Assembly (NCBI GenBank): GCA_902594675.1
Contig: CACJNE010000001.1
Span: 17,548-81,547, forward strand
Direction of reading: 5' to 3'
DNA length: 64,000 nt
Source of the DNA: an uncultured Pelagibacteraceae bacterium
GTDB lineage: Bacteria; Pseudomonadota; Alphaproteobacteria; Pelagibacterales; Pelagibacteraceae
In this document: piece by piece, positions 17,343 to 25,512 of the stretch
Layout of the letters: each line of letters begins with the position of its first letter
Position numbering within the stretch: position 1 is the stretch's first letter
Made by a program: the position numbers and the translations under genes
The notes under the pieces: generated by a model
Databases searched by the model: none
Told to the model about the DNA's origin: nothing
The model's input: the letters and a program-made list of their open reading frames with translations, nothing else

Positions 17343-17927
17343 ATGAAAATATTGCTGATAATTTTAATAGCTTTATTTCCACAATTCTCCCAAGCTTTTG
17401 AAAGATTTATACCTTTAGAGCTTTTCACAGGTGGAAAAATTAGAAATGATACAGAAATTAAATTTACAAAAGCTAATTTAATATTTGGCGAAAAGAAAAA
17501 AAAGAAAATTATAGGTCCTGAAGATTGGTATCATCCAGAAACTGGAGAAAAAATAAAAGTTTATAAAAGAACAAGAAAAGGGCAAAGTGGTCTCAAAACC
17601 CAACTATTTACTATAACTAACGATGGTCAATGCATAGGAAGAATTTGGGATAGTAGACGTGGTGGTAGAATAATTGAAAATGGGTGTAAATTTCCCTTGG
17701 GAATTTGGAAAGAGGGAGAAACAAGGTCTTTTGAAGGGTCTTCTGGGGGGAAACCTAGAAAAATTGAATTAACAATTTTAAAATTAGGAAAAAATCAAAA
17801 TAGCAATCTTAAATTTAATTGGAAATTATATAATATGAAAAATGGAAAATTAATGGATGATAACGATTATACTTTTGCTCCAGGAAAAGCGATGATAGAA
17901 TTAAATGACAAAAATATAACTAAATGA
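17343..17927 (+). CDS. secreted protein of unknown function
   Basis: The 194-residue precursor has a clear signal peptide (about 18 residues, cleavage after SQA). The mature part is rich in lysine and beta-forming segments, with two cysteines (in DGQCIGR and ENGCKFP) that could form a disulfide. I recognise no family. It begins 2 bp after the first HExxH gene and overlaps the next by four bases, so it belongs to the same transcript and may be a partner, inhibitor or substrate-binding component of the putative proteases. Confidence 0.65.
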   Translation: MKILLIILIALFPQFSQAFERFIPLELFTGGKIRNDTEIKFTKANLIFGEKKKKKIIGPEDWYHPETGEKIKVYKRTRKGQSGLKTQLFTITNDGQCIGRIWDSRRGGRIIENGCKFPLGIWKEGETRSFEGSSGGKPRKIELTILKLGKNQNSNLKFNWKLYNMKNGKLMDDNDYTFAPGKAMIELNDKNITK

Positions 17928-18793
17928 GAAAAGTATTTATAATTTTTATCGCTTTATTAATATCTCTGAATACTGCAGTAGCTAATGAAAAATTTGAGTT
18001 TAGATACAATATTCATGAAAATTTACCAAAAAAATGGGTAACTGAATTCAAGAATATAATGGATGTTTTACAAGAAGTTCTACCTATTCAAATTAATATG
18101 AATGATTATCTCAAAAGTCCAGGAATGGATATCTATGCTTGGAAAAGAACAAAAAATCCTTTTCCAGAAGTTAAGAATAATATGAAAGGTTCATGTATTT
18201 GTGGTGATGGTTCAACTAGATGGATGCAGATAGAAATACCAAGTAAAGAATTAGCAAAAAAATATATACACCGTTATTCTGTAATTGCTCATGAATATTT
18301 TCATGTTTATCAAATATCACTTTCAGAAAATAAACTATCAGACAAAGACACACCAAAGTGGTTAACGGAGGGAGGAGCAAAAGTTTTTGAAGAAATGTAT
18401 GTGAAACAATATTATGGAAAAGACAGTTTAAAAAAAGATCTTCAAAGAAAAGAAATGTGGAGTAAAAAGGTTTTAAAAGAACCGAGCCTTTACGAAAAAC
18501 ACAAAACATCAAATAAAAGAGGAATGGATGACAATTATACAGGCTCTGCCTTTATGGTGCTAGTATTAGTAAATGAACTGAAGAAAAATAATATTTCTGA
18601 ACAACAAGCGTTTCAATTAGTTTTTAAAGATTTTTGGATTGAGAGATCAAAGCACAGAAAATGGGAAAAAGCATTTGAGCAGACTTTTAAAATGAGTGCT
18701 GGAGAATTTTATGAAAGTTTAAGTAAATATAAAAGAGCCGTAAAAAAAATCTTACCGAGTAAGAACTTAAAAATTCAAGATATTTTTAGCTAA
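17924..18793 (+). CDS. secreted HEYFH putative zinc peptidase, copy 1
   Basis: The 289-residue precursor has a 20-residue signal peptide. AHEYFHVYQ (His123, Glu124, His127) followed 22 residues later by WLTEGGA (Glu149) is the gluzincin layout HExxH...E that binds one catalytic zinc. The family is not one I can name; basic peptidase-MA-like proteins share this layout. It is paralogous to the next gene: the start of the mature protein (HENLPKKWVTEFKNIM), the motif region and the C-terminal ILPSK-LKIQDIFS are nearly identical. The second copy lacks the cysteine pair CIC found here near residue 91. Confidence 0.75.
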   Translation: MRKVFIIFIALLISLNTAVANEKFEFRYNIHENLPKKWVTEFKNIMDVLQEVLPIQINMNDYLKSPGMDIYAWKRTKNPFPEVKNNMKGSCICGDGSTRWMQIEIPSKELAKKYIHRYSVIAHEYFHVYQISLSENKLSDKDTPKWLTEGGAKVFEEMYVKQYYGKDSLKKDLQRKEMWSKKVLKEPSLYEKHKTSNKRGMDDNYTGSAFMVLVLVNELKKNNISEQQAFQLVFKDFWIERSKHRKWEKAFEQTFKMSAGEFYESLSKYKRAVKKILPSKNLKIQDIFS

Positions 18794-18802
18794 AGTTAAT
18801 TA

Positions 18803-19735
18803 ATGAAAAAAATATTTATAATTTTTATCGCTTTAGTTTTTTATTCTACATCAGTAGTTGCTGTTGAAAAATTTAAGTTCAAATATAACTTACATGAAAA
18901 TTTACCAAAAAAATGGGTAACTGAATTCAAAAACATAATGAATATTGTGCAAGAAGTTATGCCTATAAATGAGAATACTAACGATTGGGTTAAGAATCAT
19001 ATTAAATTGATGAATATGAAACAGGGCTATAGTATGGATATCTATGCTTGGAAAAGCACAAAGAATCCTTTTCCTGAAAAGCGTGCTAATATGAAGGGCT
19101 CAACTCTTGAAAATACTAATTCACCTGAACCATGGATGCAATTAGACATATATCCACAAGATTTATCAAGTTCAAGAAATAGAATTCGCACTTATTCTGT
19201 TATTGTTCATGAGTATTTTCATGTTTATCAAAGATCACTTTCCAAAAGCACAAGGGCTCTATCTGATATCAATCCGAAATGGTTAGTCGAGGGAGGTGCT
19301 AAAGTTTTAGAAGAGATTTATGCGAGGCAACATTATAAAAAAGATCTTTTAAAGATCGACATTCAAGAGAGACAAAGATGGAGTATTAAAAGGGTTACTA
19401 AAGAACCTCATTTATACGAAAAACATAAGACATCACCAAAAAAAAATGGATTTGATAGCATGTACACTGGCTCTGCATTCATGTTGCTGGCTTTAGTTAA
19501 CGAATTAAAAAAAAATAATATTTCTGAAGAAGAAGCATTTGAGTTAGTTTTTAGAGAATACTGGGTACAGAGGGCCAAATATACACCATCAGGGACGGCT
19601 TGGAAGGTGGCTTTTAAAGATACTTTTGGCATGAGTCATGATGAATTTTACGAAAGATTAAGTAAGTACAAAAGAAAAGATCTTAAAAAAATACTCCCAA
19701 GTAAGACATTAAAGATACAAGATATTTTTAGTTAA
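18803..19735 (+). CDS. secreted HEYFH putative zinc peptidase, copy 2
   Basis: This 310-residue tandem paralogue of the preceding gene has its own signal peptide and the same zinc layout (His136, Glu137, His140 in VHEYFHVYQ; Glu163 in WLVEGGA). It differs by an insertion before the SMDIYAWK segment, loss of the CIC cysteines, and a changed C-terminal third. Both copies start with similar DNA, which points to tandem duplication followed by divergence. It is last in the cluster and convergent with a small membrane protein gene. Confidence 0.75.
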   Translation: MKKIFIIFIALVFYSTSVVAVEKFKFKYNLHENLPKKWVTEFKNIMNIVQEVMPINENTNDWVKNHIKLMNMKQGYSMDIYAWKSTKNPFPEKRANMKGSTLENTNSPEPWMQLDIYPQDLSSSRNRIRTYSVIVHEYFHVYQRSLSKSTRALSDINPKWLVEGGAKVLEEIYARQHYKKDLLKIDIQERQRWSIKRVTKEPHLYEKHKTSPKKNGFDSMYTGSAFMLLALVNELKKNNISEEEAFELVFREYWVQRAKYTPSGTAWKVAFKDTFGMSHDEFYERLSKYKRKDLKKILPSKTLKIQDIFS

Positions 19736-19749
19736 TCCTTAACTGATCT

Positions 19750-19950
19750 TCAGAAAAGAAGGTCATTAACTGAGTAAATAATTAATCCTAAAATAATTAG
19801 AAAAAATATTATAAAAGCTATTTGCTCACTAATTTTTTTAGTAACTTTGGTTTCACCTTTTTTAAATTTTCTGATTTGAAATATTCCAAACCTCATAACA
19901 GCCAATCCACCTAAAACAAGTGCTACAGCAATAATAAATCCACTTAGCAT
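19750..19950 (-). CDS. small two-helix membrane protein, unknown
   Basis: Starting at ATG 19950, directly after the upstream stop codon (19952-19954), it encodes 66 residues: MLSGFIIAVALVLGG helix, a basic loop (IRKFKKGETKVTKK), and a second helix (IAFIIFFLIILGLIIY). A longer reading from 20022 would overlap the flavin-binding gene by 71 bp and only adds out-of-frame translation of that gene. No family is recognised and no ribosome site is obvious, so expression would depend on coupling. Confidence 0.5.
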   Translation of the reverse strand: MLSGFIIAVALVLGGLAVMRFGIFQIRKFKKGETKVTKKISEQIAFIIFFLIILGLIIYSVNDLLF

Positions 19951-19951
19951 T

Positions 19952-20557
19952 TTATGGGACAAGCCAGTTTTGTTTATTATTTGAGATATCAAATCTTGCT
20001 CTTCTATGACCTTTTGCTGCAAGATATAACCATTCTATACTCTCAATATTGCATTGAATTACAGTAAAGTTTTTATAGCCTTCTTCACTTTGTTCCATTG
20101 TAAAACCAGATTTTTCAATTTCCTCACTTAAACCAGAACTAGGCTCATCAATTTCAGTGCCAGGACCATTATTTACTAAATAGCATTTTCTACTTACATG
20201 GGCTGTTTTTGACCATGATAGTTCTGTAATTTCATTATCATGATTAACAACACAATTCACTTTAACTCTAAGCTGAATCTTTTCTTCTTTGTCATAGAAT
20301 ATTAATACTGCACTGCTATTTTTTTTTAATTTTGGAATTTTGTCAGATCGTATATCGCTATGAAACTGGAGAAGATTATTTGATTGGTCAGATTTTCTAA
20401 GAACTACTATCCTTCCATCAAAGTCTGATTGATCACCACAAACAAAAACTGGAATTCTAAAAGGAGATGATCTATTAGTCACTGCATCATCAAGCATTGA
20501 CCATATTTTTTTCTTTATTTCGGAAAAGTCCTCATAGTATGGGACGGTATTTGACAT
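19952..20557 (-). CDS. pyridoxamine-5'-phosphate-oxidase-like flavin-binding protein
   Basis: I chose ATG 20557 (SNTVPYYEDF, 201 residues) because an upstream ATG at 20587 lies inside the preceding gene. The protein has the split-barrel pattern of the general stress/PNPOx-like FMN proteins: RIVVLRKSD, LLQFHSDIRSDKI (phosphate-binding turn), VLIFYDKEEKIQLRVKV, and a C-terminal WLYLAAKGHRRARFD segment. The role may be flavin-dependent reduction of a small molecule; it need not act in vitamin B6 synthesis. Confidence 0.75.
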   Translation of the reverse strand: MSNTVPYYEDFSEIKKKIWSMLDDAVTNRSSPFRIPVFVCGDQSDFDGRIVVLRKSDQSNNLLQFHSDIRSDKIPKLKKNSSAVLIFYDKEEKIQLRVKVNCVVNHDNEITELSWSKTAHVSRKCYLVNNGPGTEIDEPSSGLSEEIEKSGFTMEQSEEGYKNFTVIQCNIESIEWLYLAAKGHRRARFDISNNKQNWLVP

Positions 20558-20561
20558 TGGT

Positions 20562-21437
20562 TTATTTCTTTTTTTTAAGTCTAGCAATCAGACTAGAGCT
20601 ATCCCAACGGTTACCACCCATTTTTTGAACATCAGCATAATATTCATCAACTATTTCAGTAATTGGGACCGGTGAACCATTTCGTTTCGCTTCTTCAATT
20701 ACAATTTTTAAATCTTTTCTCATCCAATCTACTGCAAAACCGTAATCAAATTTATCTTCAACCATAGTTTTATATCTATTTTCCATCTGCCAAGATTGAG
20801 CTGCGCCTTTTGAAATTGTTTCCATCACTTTATCAATATCTAAACCTGCATTTATTCCAAAATTAATAGCTTCTGATAGACCTTGTACAACGCCTGCAAT
20901 ACACATTTGGTTCATCATTTTTGTAAGTTGACCACTTCCTGATGGACCAATTAATTTTACTTTTTTACTATAGCAATCAATTACTGGTTCTGCTTTTTTG
21001 AAAACTTCTTCATCACCACCAACCATAACTGTAAGAATTCCGCCTTCAGCACCTGATTGACCTCCAGAAATTGGTGCATCTAAAAATGCAAATCCTTTTT
21101 CTTTCGCTTTATTATAAAGTTCTCTCGATACTTCTGCTGATACAGTTGAATTATCTACGTAGATTGAACCCTCTTTAGCGCTATGAAATAATCCGTTTTC
21201 ACCTAAAGTAACTTGTTTCAAATCCTCATCGTTACCCACACAAGTAAAAATAAAATCAGCACCTTCCGCAGCTTCTTTTGGTGTTGAAGCCATTTTACCT
21301 TTATATTCAGTAATCCATTTTTCAGCTTTAGCAGTTGTTCTATTAAAAACAGTTACATTGTGCCCAGCTTTTGATATATAACCAGCCATCGGATAACCCA
21401 TTACCCCGAGACCTATGAAAGCAACATTACAAGTCAT
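20562..21437 (-). CDS. NAD(P)-dependent beta-hydroxyacid dehydrogenase (3-hydroxyisobutyrate/tartronate-semialdehyde type)
   Basis: The 291-residue protein has the N-terminal dinucleotide motif GLGVMGYPMAGYISKAG with FNRT after the second strand (Asn-Arg suggests NADP preference), the substrate-binding DAPISGGQSGAEGG (about residue 120) and catalytic GQLTKMMNQ (lysine near 169). These fix it in the beta-hydroxyacid dehydrogenase family. Candidate substrates are 3-hydroxyisobutyrate, tartronate semialdehyde, or succinic-semialdehyde-type aldehydes reduced by GLYR enzymes. The neighbour is a PNPOx-like protein, which gives no hint. Confidence 0.85.
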   Translation of the reverse strand: MTCNVAFIGLGVMGYPMAGYISKAGHNVTVFNRTTAKAEKWITEYKGKMASTPKEAAEGADFIFTCVGNDEDLKQVTLGENGLFHSAKEGSIYVDNSTVSAEVSRELYNKAKEKGFAFLDAPISGGQSGAEGGILTVMVGGDEEVFKKAEPVIDCYSKKVKLIGPSGSGQLTKMMNQMCIAGVVQGLSEAINFGINAGLDIDKVMETISKGAAQSWQMENRYKTMVEDKFDYGFAVDWMRKDLKIVIEEAKRNGSPVPITEIVDEYYADVQKMGGNRWDSSSLIARLKKKK

Positions 21438-21448
21438 AAATTATTTAT

Positions 21449-22657
21449 ATGTTTAAAAGTTTAAGTTTAAAAGTAATTATTTTCGGATTTATTTTTACAT
21501 TTTTTTCATGTTTTGGACAGAGTTTTTTTATAGGTTTATTTAATTCAAGCATCAGAGAAACACTTTCTATTACACATGGACAATTTGGCACGATTTATGC
21601 ATCTGCTACTCTATTTAGTAGTTTACTTCTAATATGGATTGGAAAAAAAATTGATGATGTAAACGTGCTTAAATTTGCAATTTTTGTTACTATACTTTTA
21701 TCATTTTCTTCTTTTTTCTTTTCCAAAACATCTTCAGTAGCTTTTCTATTTGTTGCAATTTTTTTAATGAGGTTTTCTGGACAAGGATTAATGTCTCATA
21801 CAGCTTCAACTACTATTTCAAGATATTTTACAAAATCTAGAGGCAAAGCATTAAGCATTATTTGGTTTGGTTTATCCTCTGCAGAGTTCATAATGCCTGT
21901 ATTAATCGTTTATCTTTTAACACTAATTGTTTGGCAGGATTTATGGGTAATCTTTTCTTTAATAGTTTTAATTTGCTTGCCATTGGCATCTTATATTTTA
22001 GTTAAAGATGTCAAATTAGATACTAGAGAGGGTAATCAAAACAAAATTTTGAAAGAAGAAAATATTAAAAACTGGAAAAGAATAGAGGTTCTTAGAGATT
22101 ATAGATTTTACATTGTCTCATTAAATATGTTGGCAATGCCCTGGATAGCTACAGGAGTATTTGTATATCAATCATTCGTCACTAATTCAAAAGGGTGGGG
22201 TGAATATACAATTGCACAATCTTTTATGTCTTACTCAATTTTTTCTGTAATTACTTTAATTGTTGCTGGTTATTTGATTGATAAGTTTACAAGTAGAAAA
22301 TTACTAATCTATATGAATATTCCATTATTTTTAGGAACTTTAGTAATCATATATTTTGATGCTCCACAAACTGCTTTTTTATTTCTTGGATTGGTAGGAA
22401 TATCAAACGGTCTAGCAAACTTATTAGGATCATCAACGTGGGCAGAAATTTACGGGGTAAAATATATTGGATCTATTAAAGCTTTGACTACTGCTTTAAT
22501 GGTATTCGCAACTGCTTTTGGTACAGCATTATTTGGCTTTTTTATAGATGCTGGATTTTCAATTGAAAAAATCGCATTAATTGCAGCAATTGCTATAGCA
22601 TGCTCAATAGCCTTACTTTTCACTATAAGAAAAAAATTAAATCCAGTTTATCTCTAA
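21449..22657 (+). CDS. major facilitator superfamily transporter
   Basis: The 402-residue protein has twelve helices. The RYFTKSRGKALSIIWFG segment after the fourth helix and the LIDKFTSRK loop between helices 8 and 9 are typical MFS features of the monocarboxylate/oxalate-like branch. It starts 11 bp from the divergent dehydrogenase gene, so the two may share a promoter region and a metabolite. The substrate is unknown. Confidence 0.82.
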   Translation: MFKSLSLKVIIFGFIFTFFSCFGQSFFIGLFNSSIRETLSITHGQFGTIYASATLFSSLLLIWIGKKIDDVNVLKFAIFVTILLSFSSFFFSKTSSVAFLFVAIFLMRFSGQGLMSHTASTTISRYFTKSRGKALSIIWFGLSSAEFIMPVLIVYLLTLIVWQDLWVIFSLIVLICLPLASYILVKDVKLDTREGNQNKILKEENIKNWKRIEVLRDYRFYIVSLNMLAMPWIATGVFVYQSFVTNSKGWGEYTIAQSFMSYSIFSVITLIVAGYLIDKFTSRKLLIYMNIPLFLGTLVIIYFDAPQTAFLFLGLVGISNGLANLLGSSTWAEIYGVKYIGSIKALTTALMVFATAFGTALFGFFIDAGFSIEKIALIAAIAIACSIALLFTIRKKLNPVYL

Positions 22658-22699
22658 TACTGCTTGATTTTTTTATGATCGAGGTGTATCTAACCGACC

Positions 22700-23218
22700 A
22701 TGGCAAGAGTTACTGTAGAAGATTGTATAGATAAAGTTGATAGTCCTTACGAATTAGTATTAGTTGCAAAGGAGAGAGCAACGCAACTTAATTCAGGGTT
22801 GGAACCTACTTTAGATAGAGATAATGATAAAAACACTGTCATAGCATTAAGAGAAATAGCTGAGGAAACAATCAAAGTTCCTGATTTAACAGATGCTGCA
22901 GTTTATAAGTTAAGAAAACATGTCGAGCAAATTGATGATACTTCAGAGGACGAAGATGATATTGGCGATGATTTTGAAAATCTTTACAAAGGTGAAATTT
23001 CAAAAAGTGGTGTACCAATTCTTCCATCTAAGAGAGCTAGAAAAATTCCAGAAAAAATTCAAGTTTCTAAAGATGATTTAGCTGAGTTACAAAATACAGC
23101 TGAACAACCTTCATCTGAACCTGTTGAGGACATGCAAGAAGAAGAGACTGATGTTTCACTGGACGAAATGAAAGATCAAGAAGAGACTGTATCAGACGAA
23201 ACAGAAAACCAAGAATAA
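22700..23218 (+). CDS. rpoZ: RNA polymerase omega subunit with long acidic tail
   Basis: Residues 1-75 match omega closely: [17 protein letters not shown]-like [32 protein letters not shown]. The subunit binds the beta' C terminus and helps assembly of the polymerase. The protein is 172 residues long, while omega is usually shorter; the last about 70 residues are dominated by Glu and Asp with no aromatic residues and are likely disordered. A GAGGTG ribosome site lies before ATG. The usual neighbour spoT/relA is not next to it. Confidence 0.92.
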   Translation: MARVTVEDCIDKVDSPYELVLVAKERATQLNSGLEPTLDRDNDKNTVIALREIAEETIKVPDLTDAAVYKLRKHVEQIDDTSEDEDDIGDDFENLYKGEISKSGVPILPSKRARKIPEKIQVSKDDLAELQNTAEQPSSEPVEDMQEEETDVSLDEMKDQEETVSDETENQE

Positions 23219-23219
23219 A

Positions 23220-24362
23220 TTAACTAAATTCCTTTATTATTTTTTCCCTGTGCTCATCTAAATCAGGAATATTACCCCTAGTATTTTCATCTTTGTAGGT
23301 AGACATTTTGATAGGGTTTCCTGCAGATTTAAATTCACCAATAATTTTATGGTATGATTTTACAATCATATTTCTTTCTTGAATTTGAGGATTTTCTACA
23401 GCTTGTTTTATATTAAAAATTGGCCCACATGGAATTTTCAATTCTTCCATTTCTTTAACCCATTCATCTGTAGATTTGGAGCTCAATTGTTTTTCAAAAA
23501 TTTCTTTTAAGTGATCCATGTTTTCACATCTTAGTGAATTAGAATTAAATCTTTCATCATTTGCAGTTTCAGGAATTTTTAATACGTCACAAAGTTTTGT
23601 AAAAAGTTTATCATTTCCTGCAGCAATAATTATATAACTATCTTTCGTTTTAAAAGCTTCAAAGGGAGCAATAGATGGATGTCTTGAACCCATTGGTCCT
23701 GGTATTTCATTCTTGGACAGATATCTTGCAATTGCATTTTCTAAAATTGCTATTTGGCAATCTAACATTGAGACATCTATAAAAGCTCCTTTACCAGTTT
23801 TTTGTCTATCGTATAAAGCTGCATTAATTCCAATTGCTGTAAACAGACCTGCTGTGATATCACCAATTGAGGTTCCAACTCTTGTTGGTTCTGATTTTGG
23901 ATGGCCAGTTACACTCATCAAGCCCCCCATACCTTGAACGACCATGTCGTATGCTGGTAGTTCTTTTAAAGGTCCAGTTTGGCCAAACCCTGATGCCGAT
24001 GCATAAATTAATTTAGGATATTTTTTATTAACATCTTTCCAGCCAAAACCCCACTTTTCTAATGTTCCAGGTTTAAAGTTTTCTACTAAAATATCTGCTT
24101 TTGATAATATTTTATCAAATATTTTTTTATCTTCATCGTTCTTCAAATTCAAAGCGATACTTTCTTTTCCTCTATTTAACGACATAAAGTATGCAGAATA
24201 ATCTTTAACAAAAGGTCCAAATTTTCGAGAGTCATCACCTGTTTCAGGTGCCTCAATTTTTATAACTCTCGCCCCTAAATCTGAGAGTATCATTGTACAA
24301 TAAGGTCCTACCAAAACCCTTGTTAAATCAACAACTAATAAATTTTTTAGTGGTCCATCCAT
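23220..24362 (-). CDS. class III (CaiB/BaiF) CoA transferase
   Basis: The 380-residue protein has the family III pattern: N-terminal LLVVDLTRVLVGPYCTMILSDLGA, VENFKPGTLEKWG, ASGFGQTGP, and GTSIGDITAG with the catalytic aspartate at about residue 168. These enzymes move CoA between carboxylic acids through a covalent aspartyl-CoA intermediate. It is divergent from the TRAP/malonyl-CoA decarboxylase operon across an 88-bp promoter region. I infer that it could activate the dicarboxylate imported by that TRAP system, for example malonate. It could equally use another acid. Confidence 0.87.
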   Translation of the reverse strand: MDGPLKNLLVVDLTRVLVGPYCTMILSDLGARVIKIEAPETGDDSRKFGPFVKDYSAYFMSLNRGKESIALNLKNDEDKKIFDKILSKADILVENFKPGTLEKWGFGWKDVNKKYPKLIYASASGFGQTGPLKELPAYDMVVQGMGGLMSVTGHPKSEPTRVGTSIGDITAGLFTAIGINAALYDRQKTGKGAFIDVSMLDCQIAILENAIARYLSKNEIPGPMGSRHPSIAPFEAFKTKDSYIIIAAGNDKLFTKLCDVLKIPETANDERFNSNSLRCENMDHLKEIFEKQLSSKSTDEWVKEMEELKIPCGPIFNIKQAVENPQIQERNMIVKSYHKIIGEFKSAGNPIKMSTYKDENTRGNIPDLDEHREKIIKEFS

Positions 24363-24388
24363 AATAAAATATACGACATTTCCTTATA

Positions 24389-24417
24389 TTGACTCTTACC
24401 CTTAAGTTCAATTTAAT
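24389..24417 (+). promoter_or_regulatory. sigma-70 type promoter of the TRAP/malonyl-CoA decarboxylase operon
   Basis: TTGACT (24389-24394), a 17-bp spacer and TTTAAT (24412-24417) form a near-consensus promoter, with the ribosome site AGAGGGG and ATG 24451 downstream. It has the same spacing and the same -10 hexamer as the tctC promoter. It lies in the 88-bp gap shared with the divergent CoA transferase. Confidence 0.65.
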
Positions 24418-24450
24418 ATCATTATTAAATTAATTTAAAGAGGGGAAATC

Positions 24451-25461
24451 ATGTTAAAAAAAATAAGTTTTTATTTCACAACATTATTTTTAGCTTTCTC
24501 ATTAATTGGATCAGCATATGCTGTGACACTAAAAGCAAGTCACCAATGGCCAGGAACGCCTAGAGCAGATGGTTCTTACGATCCAAGACATGAAATGGTT
24601 CAAATAATTGCAGATGAAGTAAAAAAAGCAGGAGTAGATTTAGATATTAGAATTTACCCAGCAAAATCATTATATAAACCAAAAGAACAATGGAAACCAA
24701 TGACAACTGGTCAATTAGATATTTCAGCATTTCCATTAGCGTACGCATCAAAATTTCATCCAGAATTTGATGCAACTTTAATGCCAGGAACAGTTAAAAA
24801 TCATGACCACGCATTAAGATTTAATAAAGGTCCAATGATGACTGAAATTAAGAGAATTATTAATGATGCTGGTGTTGTTGTTCTATCAGATGCTTGGCTT
24901 GGTGGTGGTTTTGCATCTAAGTCAAAATGTATTAAAAATCCGTCAGATGCTAAAGGACAAGTAATGAGAGCAGCTGGTAAAGCTTTTAACCAAATGTTAG
25001 AGGCAGCTGGTGCTGGTATTCAAAGTATGCCTTCATCAGAAATTTACACTGGATTACAAACTGGAGTATTAACAGGTGCAAACACTAGTTCTGGAAGTTT
25101 TGTAAGTTACAAAATTTATGAGCAAGTAACATGTGCCACACCTCCAGGAAAATTTGGATTGTGGTTTATGTACGAGCCAATTTTGATGTCAAAAATGAGC
25201 TTTGATAAATTAAATTCAAAACAACAAGACGCTTTAATGAAAGCTGGTAAAGTTGCTGAAAAATATATGACTGCGCAAGTTGAAAATTTAGATAAAAAAT
25301 TTGAAGACGCTTATAAAGCAGCAGGAGTAAAATTAGTATATATGGATGCAAAAGACCATGCGGCTTGGGTAGAGATTGCTAAACAATCTTCTCACAAAGC
25401 ATTTGCTGAAAAAGTTCCAGGTGGCGATAAGCTAATGGAAATGGCTTTGGCAGTAAAATAA
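24451..25461 (+). CDS. TRAP transporter substrate-binding protein (DctP type)
   Basis: The 336-residue precursor has a 24-residue signal peptide (cleavage after GSAYA). Matching the DctP family are LKASHQWPGTPR, the QLDISAFPLAYASKFHPEF segment, and VMRAAGKAFNQML, where Arg173 sits at the position of the conserved arginine that clamps the ligand carboxylate. It serves the DctQ/DctM pair downstream. With malonyl-CoA decarboxylase in the same operon the ligand may be malonate, as in rhizobial MatPQM systems, but the binding site alone does not prove it. Confidence 0.9.
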   Translation: MLKKISFYFTTLFLAFSLIGSAYAVTLKASHQWPGTPRADGSYDPRHEMVQIIADEVKKAGVDLDIRIYPAKSLYKPKEQWKPMTTGQLDISAFPLAYASKFHPEFDATLMPGTVKNHDHALRFNKGPMMTEIKRIINDAGVVVLSDAWLGGGFASKSKCIKNPSDAKGQVMRAAGKAFNQMLEAAGAGIQSMPSSEIYTGLQTGVLTGANTSSGSFVSYKIYEQVTCATPPGKFGLWFMYEPILMSKMSFDKLNSKQQDALMKAGKVAEKYMTAQVENLDKKFEDAYKAAGVKLVYMDAKDHAAWVEIAKQSSHKAFAEKVPGGDKLMEMALAVK

Positions 25462-25475
25462 AAAGATATATAAAG

Positions 25476-25512
25476 AACCCCTATTTAAAATATTAAATAG
25501 GGGTTTTTTTTT
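25476..25512 (+). terminator. intrinsic terminator hairpin between dctP and dctQ
   Basis: A 13-bp perfect stem (25476-25488 with 25493-25505, 4-nt loop) containing four G-C pairs is followed by a run of nine Ts (25504-25512). The dctQ ATG begins at 25513, the very next base. It has every feature of a rho-independent terminator, so downstream genes are probably expressed by partial read-through. Confidence 0.85.

Noticed and set aside
18216..18512. Antisense 98-codon frame over the first HEYFH gene
   Set aside because: Its hydrophobic composition is a by-product of the AT-rich lysine-coding sense strand; the sense gene has clear paralogy.
19745..19764. Seven-pair stem (one G-U) between the convergent secreted peptidase and membrane protein genes
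   Set aside because: Short, with no T run on either side, and overlapping a stop codon; not distinguishable from chance.
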